Shown here piece after piece: positions 26,702 through 40,400 of a stretch of 64,000 nt of DNA. The first letter of the stretch is position 1, and each line of letters begins with the position of its first letter. Both the position numbers and the translations under genes were made by a program. The notes beneath the pieces are model-generated. The model was not told the origin of the DNA and did no database searches. It saw nothing but the letters and a program-made list of their open reading frames with translations. The stretch covers positions 6,907,624 to 6,971,623 of the forward strand of contig NC_052121.1 of assembly GCF_012273895.1 (NCBI RefSeq). Reading direction: 5' to 3'. This stretch comes from Zerene cesonia (Eukaryota; Arthropoda; Insecta; Lepidoptera; Pieridae).

Positions 26702-29700
26702 TTCAAAATAAGAATATATCCAAGTACTCGCAGGAGCACTACACCTAAATGATATGTGGCTTACACACTCCATTCTTGAAAACCAAACCCTTTATTCTAA
26801 ATTTAGCTGAAGACGTGGCTCCGTAGCGTCGCTAAGAGAGCGTCTCTTTAATCTTGTCACAAAAGCCTTACCTGATTCAGTGAAGCCACGAGCACTCTAT
26901 GTACGAACGTGGAGGAATGAGGCGGAAGAGTTGCCGGCACTCTGAATTACTTCCTAATGAAAAGATTTCAGGAGACGCCTGAGTAGAATGGGGTGTTCCA
27001 CACGCGTCCGCTAACGAACGGTAGTCCACTCGTATTTAGTGCGCCCTACACACATATACTGCAGGTATCTCTTGGCTTATTATAATATAACAACGTTTTG
27101 TATTGCCCACGTTCAATTTTGATTCACGCTGTTATATGTGTCTGTAAATTCCAACGGTTAAGAACATTTTCTCGCTACAAGCGTGCTACTTCCCCGGTCG
27201 ATTCTTGATAAAACTTTACATGAGATTAAACGATAAAACTTTTTGCTAGTGAACGATTAGTAAAACTTTGTAATTACTTGAGTAACATTTGCGTGGGGAA
27301 TTTAAGAATGGTCTAATATTAAAAAAAGATATCCTATACTAATATAGTTGAAATAACATATATAAATATCGTTATTGACACGAATGCATATTCTTTAAAT
27401 ATTATTGATATAAAACATAAAAGATTATTTAGAATTTATAAAATAATTTAAAAATAATTATTTCTATTTCAGTAATAAACATGGCAATTGTCTGAATGAC
27501 GGCGCTTCATTGCTAAGTCATTACGATCAAACATTAAATTTTTATTTGTCTATTTGTCTGGCCACTGTATGACTGAAACTAATGAAGAGAAGTTTCGATT
27601 CAATTAATACTGGTTTTATTTCCGATTCGCTGTTTGCATTCGTGTTGCTTTTTACAACTTCAAATGGCTTTAGTTTTCCAATAATCAAATTATGGTTGTA
27701 AATTTCCATGGATTTTAATACTATATTTTATTTAAAGCCATACTAAAAATTATCTACCAATGAACTGGAATATACTTTGTAATGTATAGACGAAGATGAA
27801 AAATGAACTGTTTTATTAGAAAACTGTTTTATAAAAATCGGTCAAGTTCGCGTCGAAGTCAGGATTCAGAGCAACTGCAAAAAAATTCGTCACCCATCCA
27901 ATTTATGACCGTAGCAATCGTTGCTTAACCTCAAGTTTTTTATTATTTATTGTTAAAGCGGTAACAGAAAATTCGTCCTTTGGGATATATATCTATGATG
28001 TGCGTCTCGAATCATTAATTGTTAAGTCTCCATCCTATTTAATGAAACATGCGAAAATAAATTATTCTATAGTAAACTCACCTTAACACAACATAACAAG
28101 AAATATTTTCGCATCAAAATCGTATAAAGACGGAGCGGAGCGTTCAATAATTATTCAATAGCGTTTAACTGCAATGCTGATACATTTTAATAGGATAGTA
28201 CTTAAACTTTAAGGAAAGTTTAATAAGCAATAACCGCATGCTACTTTCGTGTTGTGATTTTGATTCGAGTTAACGAGGTGTGCAAACCTTAATAACTGTT
28301 ATTAAACTCGGCGTGTTTGGTGATCGGGTGATAAGTCCGTGTAACGTGCTAAAATATGGCTGGATCATTTGTTTTTTTGTATTTACGTGTTTCAAACGTC
28401 ACAAGACACTTTTAGATACTCAGGTGTATTAAAGGATCTCTTTTTACGTTTACTTTATTTATAATAAATTCATTGACCTACAATTTCCATCAAAAATAAT
28501 TTCTAGCGAGAATAATTGACGTGTCTATAGAAAACATTGCTTTGTAAAGTTTAAATTGAGAGTGAATAAATAGATAGATATGTATTTTCTTATTTATGAT
28601 GTTATATGTGTATTTCTGAGACTGCGTTTTTTGTCAATGGTTAATGTCTTAATCAAGAAACACATCTACTCGTAGTCGTTAGCGCTCCTGCCTCATTAAA
28701 AAATAACGTAACGAACATTGTAATATTCAATCACAAAAGAAATTAATGACGGCTCTTGAAAATAATGAGACTTATATCAATCACAAATGACTGGCGATAT
28801 TAATGATTCGCATTACTTCTTCGTGGATCTCATTAAGCACGATTCCCGATTACCAATTTCTCTTCCAATCTACCAAAATCTTAATATGGAATTAAAATTC
28901 CGAGTGTCGGTGAAATTCCGGCGATAGATCGATGGAAACAGGCAAAACTCCGTGCAAATCGAACAGTCGTTAATGAAACTCGCCCGCGCAATTAGGTAGC
29001 CGTCTTGGTTTTATTAAATTTAATCAAGAACTTGTGTAATATTACACAGATTGGGCCAATCGAGCCGTGTACAAGTTTCGATAACGCTGTAGTTGCCAAC
29101 TAATTTCCGAAAAGCGGACTTATCTCGCTTAAAGCGCGATCGCTTCATAAAAATCAGATTAACGCTTTAACGATACGCTCGGTGAATTTTAATTTAAATT
29201 AAAACCTCACTGGGTTTTTTAATGGCTACCAATACGCAAATAACTATTTAACGTGTTCACCTGCAAACTGTTTCGTTACAAGTTAGAATGTGCTTTAGAT
29301 AAAGTTAAATGTAATATTGGAATTTAATGGAAGCGTACAGGGTAAAGGCTACTTATGTAGCGGACCTTATCGACGATGATAAGCCAGCCCGGAACCGGGC
29401 CGTCCGCTCGTCCTACTAGTACTGCTATATCTACATATGTGAGCTAGATTACAACAGAATCATTTTAGTTTAACATTGCGATGTAGCTCGCTCCATATTC
29501 CACGTTAAATAATCTCGCACCGAACGAACGGAGCGGCAGAAACGCACACTAATTTCAATGAAAACAAACAGAATCAACGCGAATTCAGATACTTTAAAAG
29601 GCGCTTTAAAACTACATCCGCTATCCTAACAAAGATTTTCAATCTACTCCCTGTGCCATTGTACAGAGTACCTGAAAACCACGAATGCAGTTCTGAAACA

Positions 29701-32700
29701 AGAATTGCACAAATTTAAACAGAGCCATGGACGGAACGGGGCTGCATTACCATACCCCGTTGGACGGTAAAAGCGCGAAATTGCTTTTTTGAACTCTCAC
29801 AATGTTACCACTAGTAGGAGTTAAGAAAAAGTTGAATAGAGGTGGCGAGGATCCACATGCGGTCGCGATGCTGTAATCACATTTCCAGCCCAAGTTGAGT
29901 TAGTTGATGCAAAATAAAGTCACCTCGCCCCTGTTTACAAAGCTTGCGTGCAACTTTGCTCCGAGCGAAAGATTAGAAGTATTTGCCTAACTCAGTTTTA
30001 GTCCCGCGAACGTGCTTTTTAGCATTTCTACGAGTCCACAGTACTTAAACAGAACAACTATCAAGATCCTTCTTATTTCTTATTCAGCACACGATCCATT
30101 CAGAATGATTCGAAGCAATCTAGATGTTTTGCCGCGCAAATGTAAGTCATATTGTTGATTTACACAGACAGATTGCCGCAATATCGGCATCAGCAGGAGA
30201 TCTATGCCCCGTCATAAAGTTTCTTTCCTTTGTACATTTCGTTATGAACGATTTAACATCGCAAAGCATCGAATGCTATAGATTTTTACGTATTATCAGT
30301 ATTTAAATTACACTTGGGAATACGCATAAAGCCCCGGAAGAGTCAGTTCCGTTCGACTTCTATCAAAGTTGCGTGAACAGAATTATTGTTCCTTCGCACT
30401 ATAATTACCTATACGTGTTACCAGCCCATAAGACTTAGCCCTTTCAAAGAAACATATTGTTGATGATTATCTACTATAATTTATTCTGAAGTACAATTAA
30501 TCGTGTCATTTATTACTTGTACACTTCATATCTTCAACTCGACACCTAACCGCTGCTATTTAATTACAGTTGTTGTTCCAAAAACATTAGTAATGTGTGA
30601 GCACGTGCTACGGAAATCGGAATTTAAATTATTTTCGTTTAATTGGATGCTTCTGGAAGATTATCTTCGCTCTCATCCCCAAGAATAACAAAGTTCACGA
30701 TTTATATCATTATGATGGGTCAGAAAATATCAATTACATTTGTGTTCATTAGTGTTGTAACAGAACCCCGTATCCTGGGCCTGCAATTAGGGGAAAATAA
30801 TTATTTACATAAATACAAGGATTTACTAATAAGTTTATGTGTAATATTTACGGGAGACGTTGGTATTAAGTGGACTATTACAGTAATTGCTTTACGGCTG
30901 TGGATGGTAATAATTGAGTCAAGATAGTCATTACGAGCCCTCGGGGAGTTAAGATAATGACTTTAAATAATTGTATACAAGCTTACTTTGAAATAAACGG
31001 TCGCCCGGTTCGAAAAGTATTAATTGATAATCTGGTCCGTAATTACCTTACGAGCATTAATGTTTAGCTGTTTTAAAAAGGATTAATGTGAAAAAATCTT
31101 AAGTAAGAAAAATGTTTATCAAAATTATTCTTGACGACGATTTTTTTCTCTTAGAATGAATAGAAAATGATATATTTTATCCCATTTGGTATTATATAAA
31201 ACTTAAGTTTTCGCATAAAAATAAAACAGTATAATTCAGATATTCGTTCCTAGTAAAACAATCTCATTTTAGAGATTTAGCAGTTAATTTAAGCCCAATT
31301 AACACACATTATGAAGTCTTACTCGCGCGACATAAACTAAGACGCGAGTGAAGATATTTATTTTGGCTAAAGCGGTACAATTTGTTTGCGCAAAACTTCT
31401 ACCTGTCTCAAGTTTTCATAATAGTCTGTAGCCACGGGCATGAGGCGACAATTTAGTATCTCGCTGAGGATTTGTTGACGAGCATGTAAACATATTCTGC
31501 CTTTATGACGAGACGATTCCGCGCTGTATGTCTGATGGCAATATCGCTTAGCTCTCTTTGTTTGCTTCGTATATATTTATTCTACTGGCATATATAATAT
31601 CCGCGTTTATTCTACTGGTAACGAATAGTTCACTTTAATATGTGAGAAACACCGCAAGAATAATGAAGGTTTGAGTGATATCTTTAAAGTTTTGAATTAT
31701 ATTTCGTTTATGATGAAGAAAATTAGTTCCATATTGACTATATAGCACGCATCACGGTTTTCGTCCCACGCATGTATTAGTATGAAATTTATTCAAGCTT
31801 AGCACAGCATACACCCCCGGCATTCCGCCACATAAATTAACTTGTGTAGATTAAATATTAATATCGCAACACACGACATAATATGACGCTTAGATACAAT
31901 CTTATTCGAGTACTGCCACCATATGTTACAGGCAATATCCGAACATCCATCGCATGTCAATGACTCGGTAAAAATATGGATAAATACAGTTTGTTGCTAT
32001 ATAAGTAATAGATAAAACATATTAATAAAATATTCAACCTTCACATGGAAACGATTGGTTTATTGGCGGAAAAATTATTTCCAAAACTCTCTATAGTCTA
32101 TTATATCATTTTTTCTTTAAGCTTATGATTAAAAAACAAGTCTATCCTATAAACAGATTTTTATTTTCTACAAAAAAGACACTCACTCTTCTTTCACTGA
32201 CATCATTAGAGCAGAAGCAGATACGAGTCCACATTCTGAAATGAAACCAAAATATAACAATTTCCTATCAACATAAAAAACATCACACCAATCGGTTGAA
32301 AACCCACGGAATAATCCAGTTACAAAACCAAAAAGATACAAACGAATTGAAAACGTCTTCCGTTTTGGAAACGTCGCGTTAGTTAAATAATATGATCCGT
32401 AAAATTTCATTTCCACTACGAGAGAAAACGTAAAAACAAAACATTGATACAAAAAGGCGTGTTAAGATCGTTACCCAGTATAAATTGTCGCCGAATTTTA
32501 CGTGTTCCTACTTTCTTACCGTTGCCAAGTGCAAGACGAAAGTTTGCAACTCGACGCAAACATGTTTCGACGTCGTGTCATATTTTCCGCTGTACAACAT
32601 CATTTTAGTGTTTACTTTAAACAACAAACAAATACGCTGCGTTGGGTACAATCAAGCGCGGTGCGCTCAAATGAAAAATATTTTTAGCTCTTGAATTAAT

Positions 32701-33149
32701 GTAATGTATCAAATGATATTGCGTTCTACTTCTATAATGGAATAAGGCTATGTAGCGTGAACTATTCGTAATCTAGTTTTTGGTATGATTTTGGGTTTTG
32801 TTTCTTGAATAATATTAACTTCTTGAAAATAATGTTAATAATGCCTTTAATATACAATTACTATGCAACATAAAACAATATTTATATGATGCTCTTCTTT
32901 AAAAGAAGCCATCCAAAAAAATTAACTGTCATCTTGAGTGAATACATCATAAACATATTCTGATATTCAATATTTCAAAGAAATTCTGAAAATTGTTTCA
33001 CATGTTTATAATTCCTTCAGGCAAGAGATCAAGTACCTACACTTGTCACATATTTGACAACATTTTCCTCGTATTCATAAAGCATTTACCTCAGTTGTCG
33101 GTCTCAAACGACATTAAAGGGATATAATAGTTTCAATATGAAATTATAA

Positions 33150-33177
33150 GAGCACAAAATAGGGACATTTTGTGCTC
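33150..33177. repeat. Perfect 11-bp inverted repeat, 6-nt loop
   Basis: GAGCACAAAAT at 33150-33160 is the exact reverse complement of ATTTTGTGCTC at 33167-33177, around the loop AGGGAC. The pairing stops at both flanks. It is a compact stem-loop in intronic sequence with no recognised role. Confidence 0.85.
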
Positions 33178-36100
33178 AAATGAATGACTTTATTGGAGAC
33201 TATTTCTGTAGTAGCATACAGTTGTTTTTATTTACACAGATGAACAATGGTATAACGAAGACGGAGAGGTTTCATAGTTGGCCACTAGGGGCTTTATTAA
33301 GAACGACCATGTAACACCGGGGAATGCAATGTCACTCCGCTACGGAATAGAATACTTTCTATCGCGTGACTGCTTGTTGTATTTATATTAATATCTTTTA
33401 TTTGACTGAACATTCACAAGGTTCCCTTTAGATTCTTACTTCAGTCTCCTAATAAACACTAATTTTGTATAACATAATACCAATTTTAATGTTACTATGT
33501 ATAACAGTGTTTAAAATATTCTTGAAAATGTTGCTATGTAAGTGACGAGCAAATTTACAATTGCAATATTTAAAAAAAATAGATGAAAAAAGTAATAATA
33601 TTAAAATATTCACGTTTTAAACCTCAAATCAAAGCATCGATATGAAAATGGTAAAATGTTTTTGCAACTGTAGCTTTTGATGTATACTAAAATGTATTCA
33701 AAAATATTTTCCATTTTAAATATTGTTTCAAAAATGTATTTATTTACAAATACTACGATATTGTGAAGTCGTATTTAAATTTATTTATTCAATATCACAC
33801 GTAATTGATTAATTTTAAGCGCAAGTTGGACGTGTAATGATCTGAAATCATTTTCATACTTTTTCATACTCGTCATCTACGAGGTTGTTTTCGTTTTAAA
33901 TGTAGATATTTAGAGTGAGTAACAGTTGAAGCTTACAAATTATTAAGCAACTCACTGTTACACACTTCAATATTCAGTCCGTAAAAAACACGTATAAGAA
34001 AATCACTAAAAGGACTTTTATAGCACAATAAGATAACTACATAAGAAAATCGATTTTGTGTTGTAAGATTTCATATGACTTGAGGATTAAAATTATATTG
34101 TATTGATATAAAACACGATGGAAGAAATATAAAATAAATCTTATACGGCGGTGCAAAGTTCAACGCATCATATAGTAAAAAATAAATGTGTTTTTTACAT
34201 ATAAAAAAAAAATAAAAGTAACAGAACAAATATCACTAAATCTCATGTGCGTTGCACACAACATTTAGATAGCTCCGAAACAAAGTAAACTAACAGAACT
34301 CCAAAAGTTTTATTGTAAATACTTTGCCACTAATGAGAGCTAAGTCAGTGTGCATAATGAGACTTAAGTTGACTCAAGTTTGAACTTCATTACGTGTATA
34401 ACTGCGTAATTGAAGATTCTTAGTGTTTTAAAACTGTATTTAGTTAACATAATTAGTTCGTTAACTTATTCAAACTTTATAACCAAATTAATTGCGATTC
34501 AAAATGTAGGTAGCTAAAATCATACAAGTATTCGTTAAATTTATGATCTTTTGTATTAAAATTGCAGCTTTCTTTTAAATGACTTCACTTCTGGTTATAG
34601 TTATATTGCTCGGGCACTTTTAATAATTATCATGATAAATATGACAAAATGAAACAAAATCTATTTTAAAATATGGTTCAATTTTTGATAAATATTACAT
34701 CCGAAACGGTGTAACGTTTTGGATATAATATGTTACCAAAAAAAAAGTAATTATCTTTAACAAAACGTTGTATATTTTGAATATTTAATACACAGCTTCA
34801 AAAACCATTCACTAACTTTATATGGCTTAAAATTTCATTTTACATATAGATAATTAAAACGTATATTAAAATATTAATCTAGAAATTGCTGGATTACTAA
34901 AACATATTTGAAAAGCTATTTCAATAGATCAATTAGGCAAATGTATTATTTATTCATAGCCTTATACCGCAGCATTATGCGTTATCGAATTTCAAATGCA
35001 ACGACATAAATACGATCAGTTTTGCGCTGTAATTCAGTGGCTAAAGCCGAACTATCAATCAACGTACAATTTCATACAAAACACCATAATATTACTCCGT
35101 TTTGATGGACATTCGCAACAAAATTATTACAGCGATGCATTTCCTTGAAAAACTCAAGCTATTAATTTTCATGTATTGGCAAATGAATAACTAGGTATCT
35201 TATTTAGCCGCTCCGACTTTTTGAATAATGACGCGGGAGTTTTGTTTAAGTAGCTTAAAATTGGTATCCAACATTTCTCTTTACAAAAATCTTCCTGCTT
35301 CAAATATTAATTACTAACCGCAGATGAGAAGAAAATAACAACACCGTAAAAATGCACGCCTGGTATTTCAGGTGTTACTTTTCTAGATGCATCATTATGA
35401 AAGCTGGGGGCGGCGTGTTGAGAGTTACAAGAGCTTAGATAAGAGGTGGCACAAAAGACTACCTATAGCGTGCTTTCGTAGCTACATTGTATGCATTGAG
35501 CCTAACACTATAAAGAATAAAAGTACCTATAGGGTAATGTGGGCACGTACAAGCCATTCACTGTATCTTTCAAAAAGCCTCCACGAAATAAAGTTGATTC
35601 GGAGTGAAAATCGATGCGTTCCTATTTATGAATTTCGCGCAACAGTTGTTAGGCGTATGTAAAGCATGTGAACATTTATTTGAGGATCGTTTTTTACATA
35701 CTTCTGGCGGCAAAAATATAATTCGGATAAGTAATATAGCAACTACAAGCTGTCGTACAAACAATTCTCGACAAATATTGATTTTATCTTGATAAAACGC
35801 TTTCAAATATCTTACCTATAAAGTCTTATTTAATTTGAAATTAATCGTATTAGAAGATATTAAAGAGTTTTCTTAGGTATCTTTACAAGTATTGTAAAGG
35901 AATTTTCCTCAAATAGAGGATATTTTTCCTCCGATAATAACTTACGAAGAACAATAAATATTTCGTATTTTTAATGTAACATTCGCAACTAACGATAACA
36001 GCTTCATGCTGGGGAATGTACGGAATAACAAATTGCATTAAATTTAACAAACATGCCACAGTTGTCTGTTAATGACTCTAAAATTGTGGACGACATTTAC

Positions 36101-37372
36101 GATACTAACGAAATTCAGCAAAATATCGTAGATGAAAACTACGGCATAGTTGATTTGCAACTTTCAGCATGTGGCTAACCTACACGAAAACGACTGAAAT
36201 TGCCCAAATTGAATATTTCACAGACATTCGCCGAGCGCACAGCAGAGCCAGTGACATATTTTATCTTCACTATTTATGCGATACGAAAAAGTTTTTTGTT
36301 ATTTTTCAACCAAAATATTTCGTCTGGGCTTAGCTTTCGCTTATAAAATGTAAATACGGGCTATGAAATATTTGATCATTCATAGAGCTTTGTTCTCTAA
36401 GGTCTTTGTTGATGTGAAAACGAAAAAACTATTGTTATAAAACTTGTGAACGTATTCTGCAAATTATTGTTACAATACCTTTTACTGTTCATTTATAGAT
36501 TACCCTTGTAACTTAGAAGACGTGAAGTGGGACTGAGGGCTGAGAGATTTGAAACATTTAAACACTACAACGTAATAACTATTTTCTTCAAAACATTTTC
36601 TTTAAAATAGATAAAACTGTAATAGAATGTAGACGCTAAAAGCTATTTTAAAATTCGATGCCCCTTCACATTTAAATTTGAAAAGTTGGCCGGTCCATTC
36701 GTGCTGGCTACATTAAAAGGGTATTACTTATGAATCAATAGTTAATGAGTATCAATGGAGGCTTTGGAAACTTTGATGCTCTCTGTGCAGTCTGTGCGCA
36801 TCATTAATATTGAAACTTACTCCGTCCATTGTCTCAGAAGTGGCCGTCTTTATATATAATACAAAGTCTCCTTAGCGAAAACGAACTGCTCATTTCCTTT
36901 CCTCCAAGTTTTCCTTAATATTATATTAGCTTTGAAATAATATTTCCGTTCATTGCATTTAAAATGATGCAGCTTATTTGTGCTGGTTTCGAGTAAGTGT
37001 ACGTTTAGAGAATTTCCTTTAAGTTTCCAACATTAATTAAACTGTACAACTGATCTTGAATGTGAATATTTAATTTGTACTTGCATCCTTTCGCACTAAA
37101 TTTATTATATGATATTCATCGTTTACTATTTGAATAAATGATTTTATTATACGTTAGCTGGCTTTGAGTAATATGTTTCTTTTGAGACTTAAATTACTCA
37201 AATATTTTGTATGCAATATTGTTTGAACCTTAGTGGAATTACATCTTAATAACTTGGAAAACAATCGAGCATACTATCGGAACTTTGTACTAAATGCTCC
37301 CTCTTTTTGCCTTTCCTGTCATTCCGTATGATCTATTTCATTCTTACAAAATAGTTATCCATAATTTTTATG

Positions 37373-37405
37373 GATTTCTTTTAGACAAAGCATCTAAAAG
37401 AAATC
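37373..37405. repeat. Perfect 13-bp inverted repeat, 7-nt loop
   Basis: GATTTCTTTTAGA at 37373-37385 pairs exactly with TCTAAAAGAAATC at 37393-37405 around the loop CAAAGCA. The left arm contains a CTTTTAG that looks like a weak splice acceptor, but no donor or coding exon follows. No function is suggested. Confidence 0.85.
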
Positions 37406-40400
37406 TGATTACAAACAGACACGCGATCAATGCCCACTAATCTAACAAGCCCAGTTTTTTTCACATTTGCAATATCAGTTTCGATTTAAGTCGAAGAACA
37501 AAGACGCCACGGCGGCCAGCATCCGATCTCACTGGTTATAGCAGCTCCAGAGGGTAATTGTCGTGGTCATTAATATTTACGATAATGTCTTGGCTCGGAT
37601 TGACGGCCTATCACAGCGTCTTCGACTACCGATATCGGCTTAATCCGCTCTACGCCTTTACGGTATGTTATCATATAAAGCTTGCATAAGCTGAGGATCG
37701 TGGGTCTCAAGATAGTTCACGTTTGATATTATTGGACGTGATAGCTGATTTAATAGCATTGATATCAGTATTTCTTGCGATCAATATAGTTTTTGAATAA
37801 AACAAATATTGGAAGAATCTTAAATGGCATTCAAAATGGCCAGAAGTATATCTAGACTTTCATAAAGTTTTTAAATGACTTCACAAAAAAAATCCAAGAA
37901 GGCTTAAACAATGTTACAATCTCGCCATATATATCTGTACGCATAATATATTCTTGTACCATAATAACAAACACAAAAACCTTTATATCAGCAAAAATTA
38001 TAGTAATTCCGCTTACTAAGTTCAAAATCTGAATAGCAAAATCTTCTAACAATTGTTAACAATACCCAAGCGACTTTTTCGGTTTATTGTTCCAACATCT
38101 GTTAGATTATGCAAAGTCCGACCGTAAAACCTCGCATTCAACACTTACATCGTCTGTTAACTGTCTCTTATATCTTTATGACAACCTAGTACCTGCAAAG
38201 TAATAACTTACAATCAGATTTCGAAAAGTCACCATTTAATTATTTCATTATTCATTTCATTTTAGTATCACGATCAGAGGTTGAAATTCCATAGTTCTAG
38301 AATTAATAACTGACATTTTAAAATTAATTTACTTTTTAATGAATACAGAAGACAAATAATGTTTTTGCCAGTTACATTTATTACAAAGCGGATCAATAAA
38401 AAAAAAATCAATGCCTTGTCATTGTCCTATAATGAAATAAACACGGAATTTAATAAACTATTTCATTCAATGCAATCCTAGTAACTAACTGCACTATCAT
38501 ATAGCGTTATCTCTTAAAACAATGACTTTAACACTCACAAGACCAGCTATAATTGACGATCGCAATTCATCAAAAGAGGATACGAATCATCACTCTACAC
38601 TAGACTGAAAACATTATGTGAGGTGTCGCAAAAAGTAAGTACATAATACTACATTTAAGTGAAGCCATACCCAGCACCTACAATGTAAGCAGTAGTTTGC
38701 ATAGAGCGATCCATACCGAGCGACGCATAATCGCATACAGCAAATACATTCTGCACTTATTGTGCACCACTTGTATCTGAGTAAGGGACAAAGCACCGCG
38801 CTGAATAAAATCGACTTTAAACATATCGCAGTCTATACGAATCCTGAAAAGAAGTTCGTTATTCTGTAGGGATATAAATCACAATATTGCCAAAATCTGC
38901 ACGAAAACTGCACCGAAGTGTTTTAACTAGCGGTGCAATAAAACGAATGGTCACTAGTAGTCTGAGACAGATGGCAAATGACCCTTCAACGCAGCTTTTT
39001 CCAGTAAATATATACACATATATATCGATTCTAAATATGGATTTTAGTGTAACAACTGTATAAGGGTATAATAGTATTATGATTGAATACATTCGATTTT
39101 GTTTACAAAATTGAAATTAAATAACCTCAAACGGCATAAGAACGTGCCATTAATATTGACAATTGATACGAAGTTGAATTCAAGGCGAAACTAGTCAGCA
39201 ACTAAATATTTGATATACACGTGCCAAGAACTGCAGTATTGATTTATACTAACCGTTTATAGGATATGAAAACTTAGTATATTGAACAAGGAGCAATGTA
39301 ACAAGAGTATTCTGATGTTTCGTTAGATGATCTCGCAAATCCCATAGCTCGCGTCTCGAGCACGTCTTCCTTAGGATTACGACGCTCACGCGGCGATCTG
39401 ATATTCTCCGAATGACCACAACAATCATACATACAATGGATTTACGCCTCCCTGCAAGTTTATAGCAATATTGTAGGAACAAATGATATTAATGACGTCA
39501 CACCAATTTTGTCCTCGCTTCGTACTCGAAAGGCGAGCTTTAAAGGTTTTTGTGAAAATGTAACCTTTTAAAATGTGAAGCAGAAGTATTTCTATCGCAC
39601 TTGTATTTTAGGCAAACGCAAACTATTCGATGTAAAGCTTTTCAAATAATTTAATATTTTATTTTCGTAAACTGCAATTAGAGTTTAAACAGAAGACGAA
39701 AGAAATACACTCTTAAAGGAACGAGAAACCGCATTGTAATGTCAAATTGAACCTCATTAGTGTAAGCACTAGTTTTCTGCTAATGTCCTTAAGAGGGATT
39801 ACAAATCAAGAGAAATCTCTTTGAAATTCAACAAAGGAAATAGACTGCAGTACTAGATTATCTTAGTACACTAAGTTAAAGCTCTAACGTCTTGATCTAT
39901 TTAAATACTTGGAATTATTTATCACTGAGTCGCTTTAGTTTATTTAAAGATATACATGTTGTTCTGCAATCGCCATCGATTTTCACAGAATGAACTTAGT
40001 GAATTTTATTCCCATGTTTTAAATTTATAATACGCAGGAAATTGAACTAGTAATGCAATTCCTTTTCACTTAAAACTGGATTTTTTTTTTTATTGAGGGT
40101 TGAACAATTCCGATATAACATAGACCTTTCTAAAACAAATAAATTGTACTATTTCGAAATGTAACCCGCATCAAAACCGGATACACTCGGTCATCAGTCA
40201 CTAGTATAGCAAATATATAGAAACAATTAATTTGAAATCGAATAAACAAAGCGACATTATGTGTAACCCACATGTCCATTCAGATGTAACATGATAAATT
40301 GATAACACGGCTAATTGCTCTGATTAGCGATAAATAACATACTGTAACATTGCTTTCGACACATCACATATAAAATATGATCGAACGAAGCCAGCTTTGA

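Noticed and set aside
27331..27375. ATCCTATACTAATATAG, similar to the start of the Helitron-like family
   Set aside because: No matching interior or CTAG end follows, so a second copy cannot be supported.
30990..31020. GGTTCGAA at 31008-31015 as a tRNA T-loop
   Set aside because: No A box, acceptor stem or cloverleaf could be built around it.
35360..35380. ATTTCAG|GTGTTA as a ratchet point or exon start
   Set aside because: Weak pyrimidine tract, poor donor, and no in-frame coding sequence beyond it.
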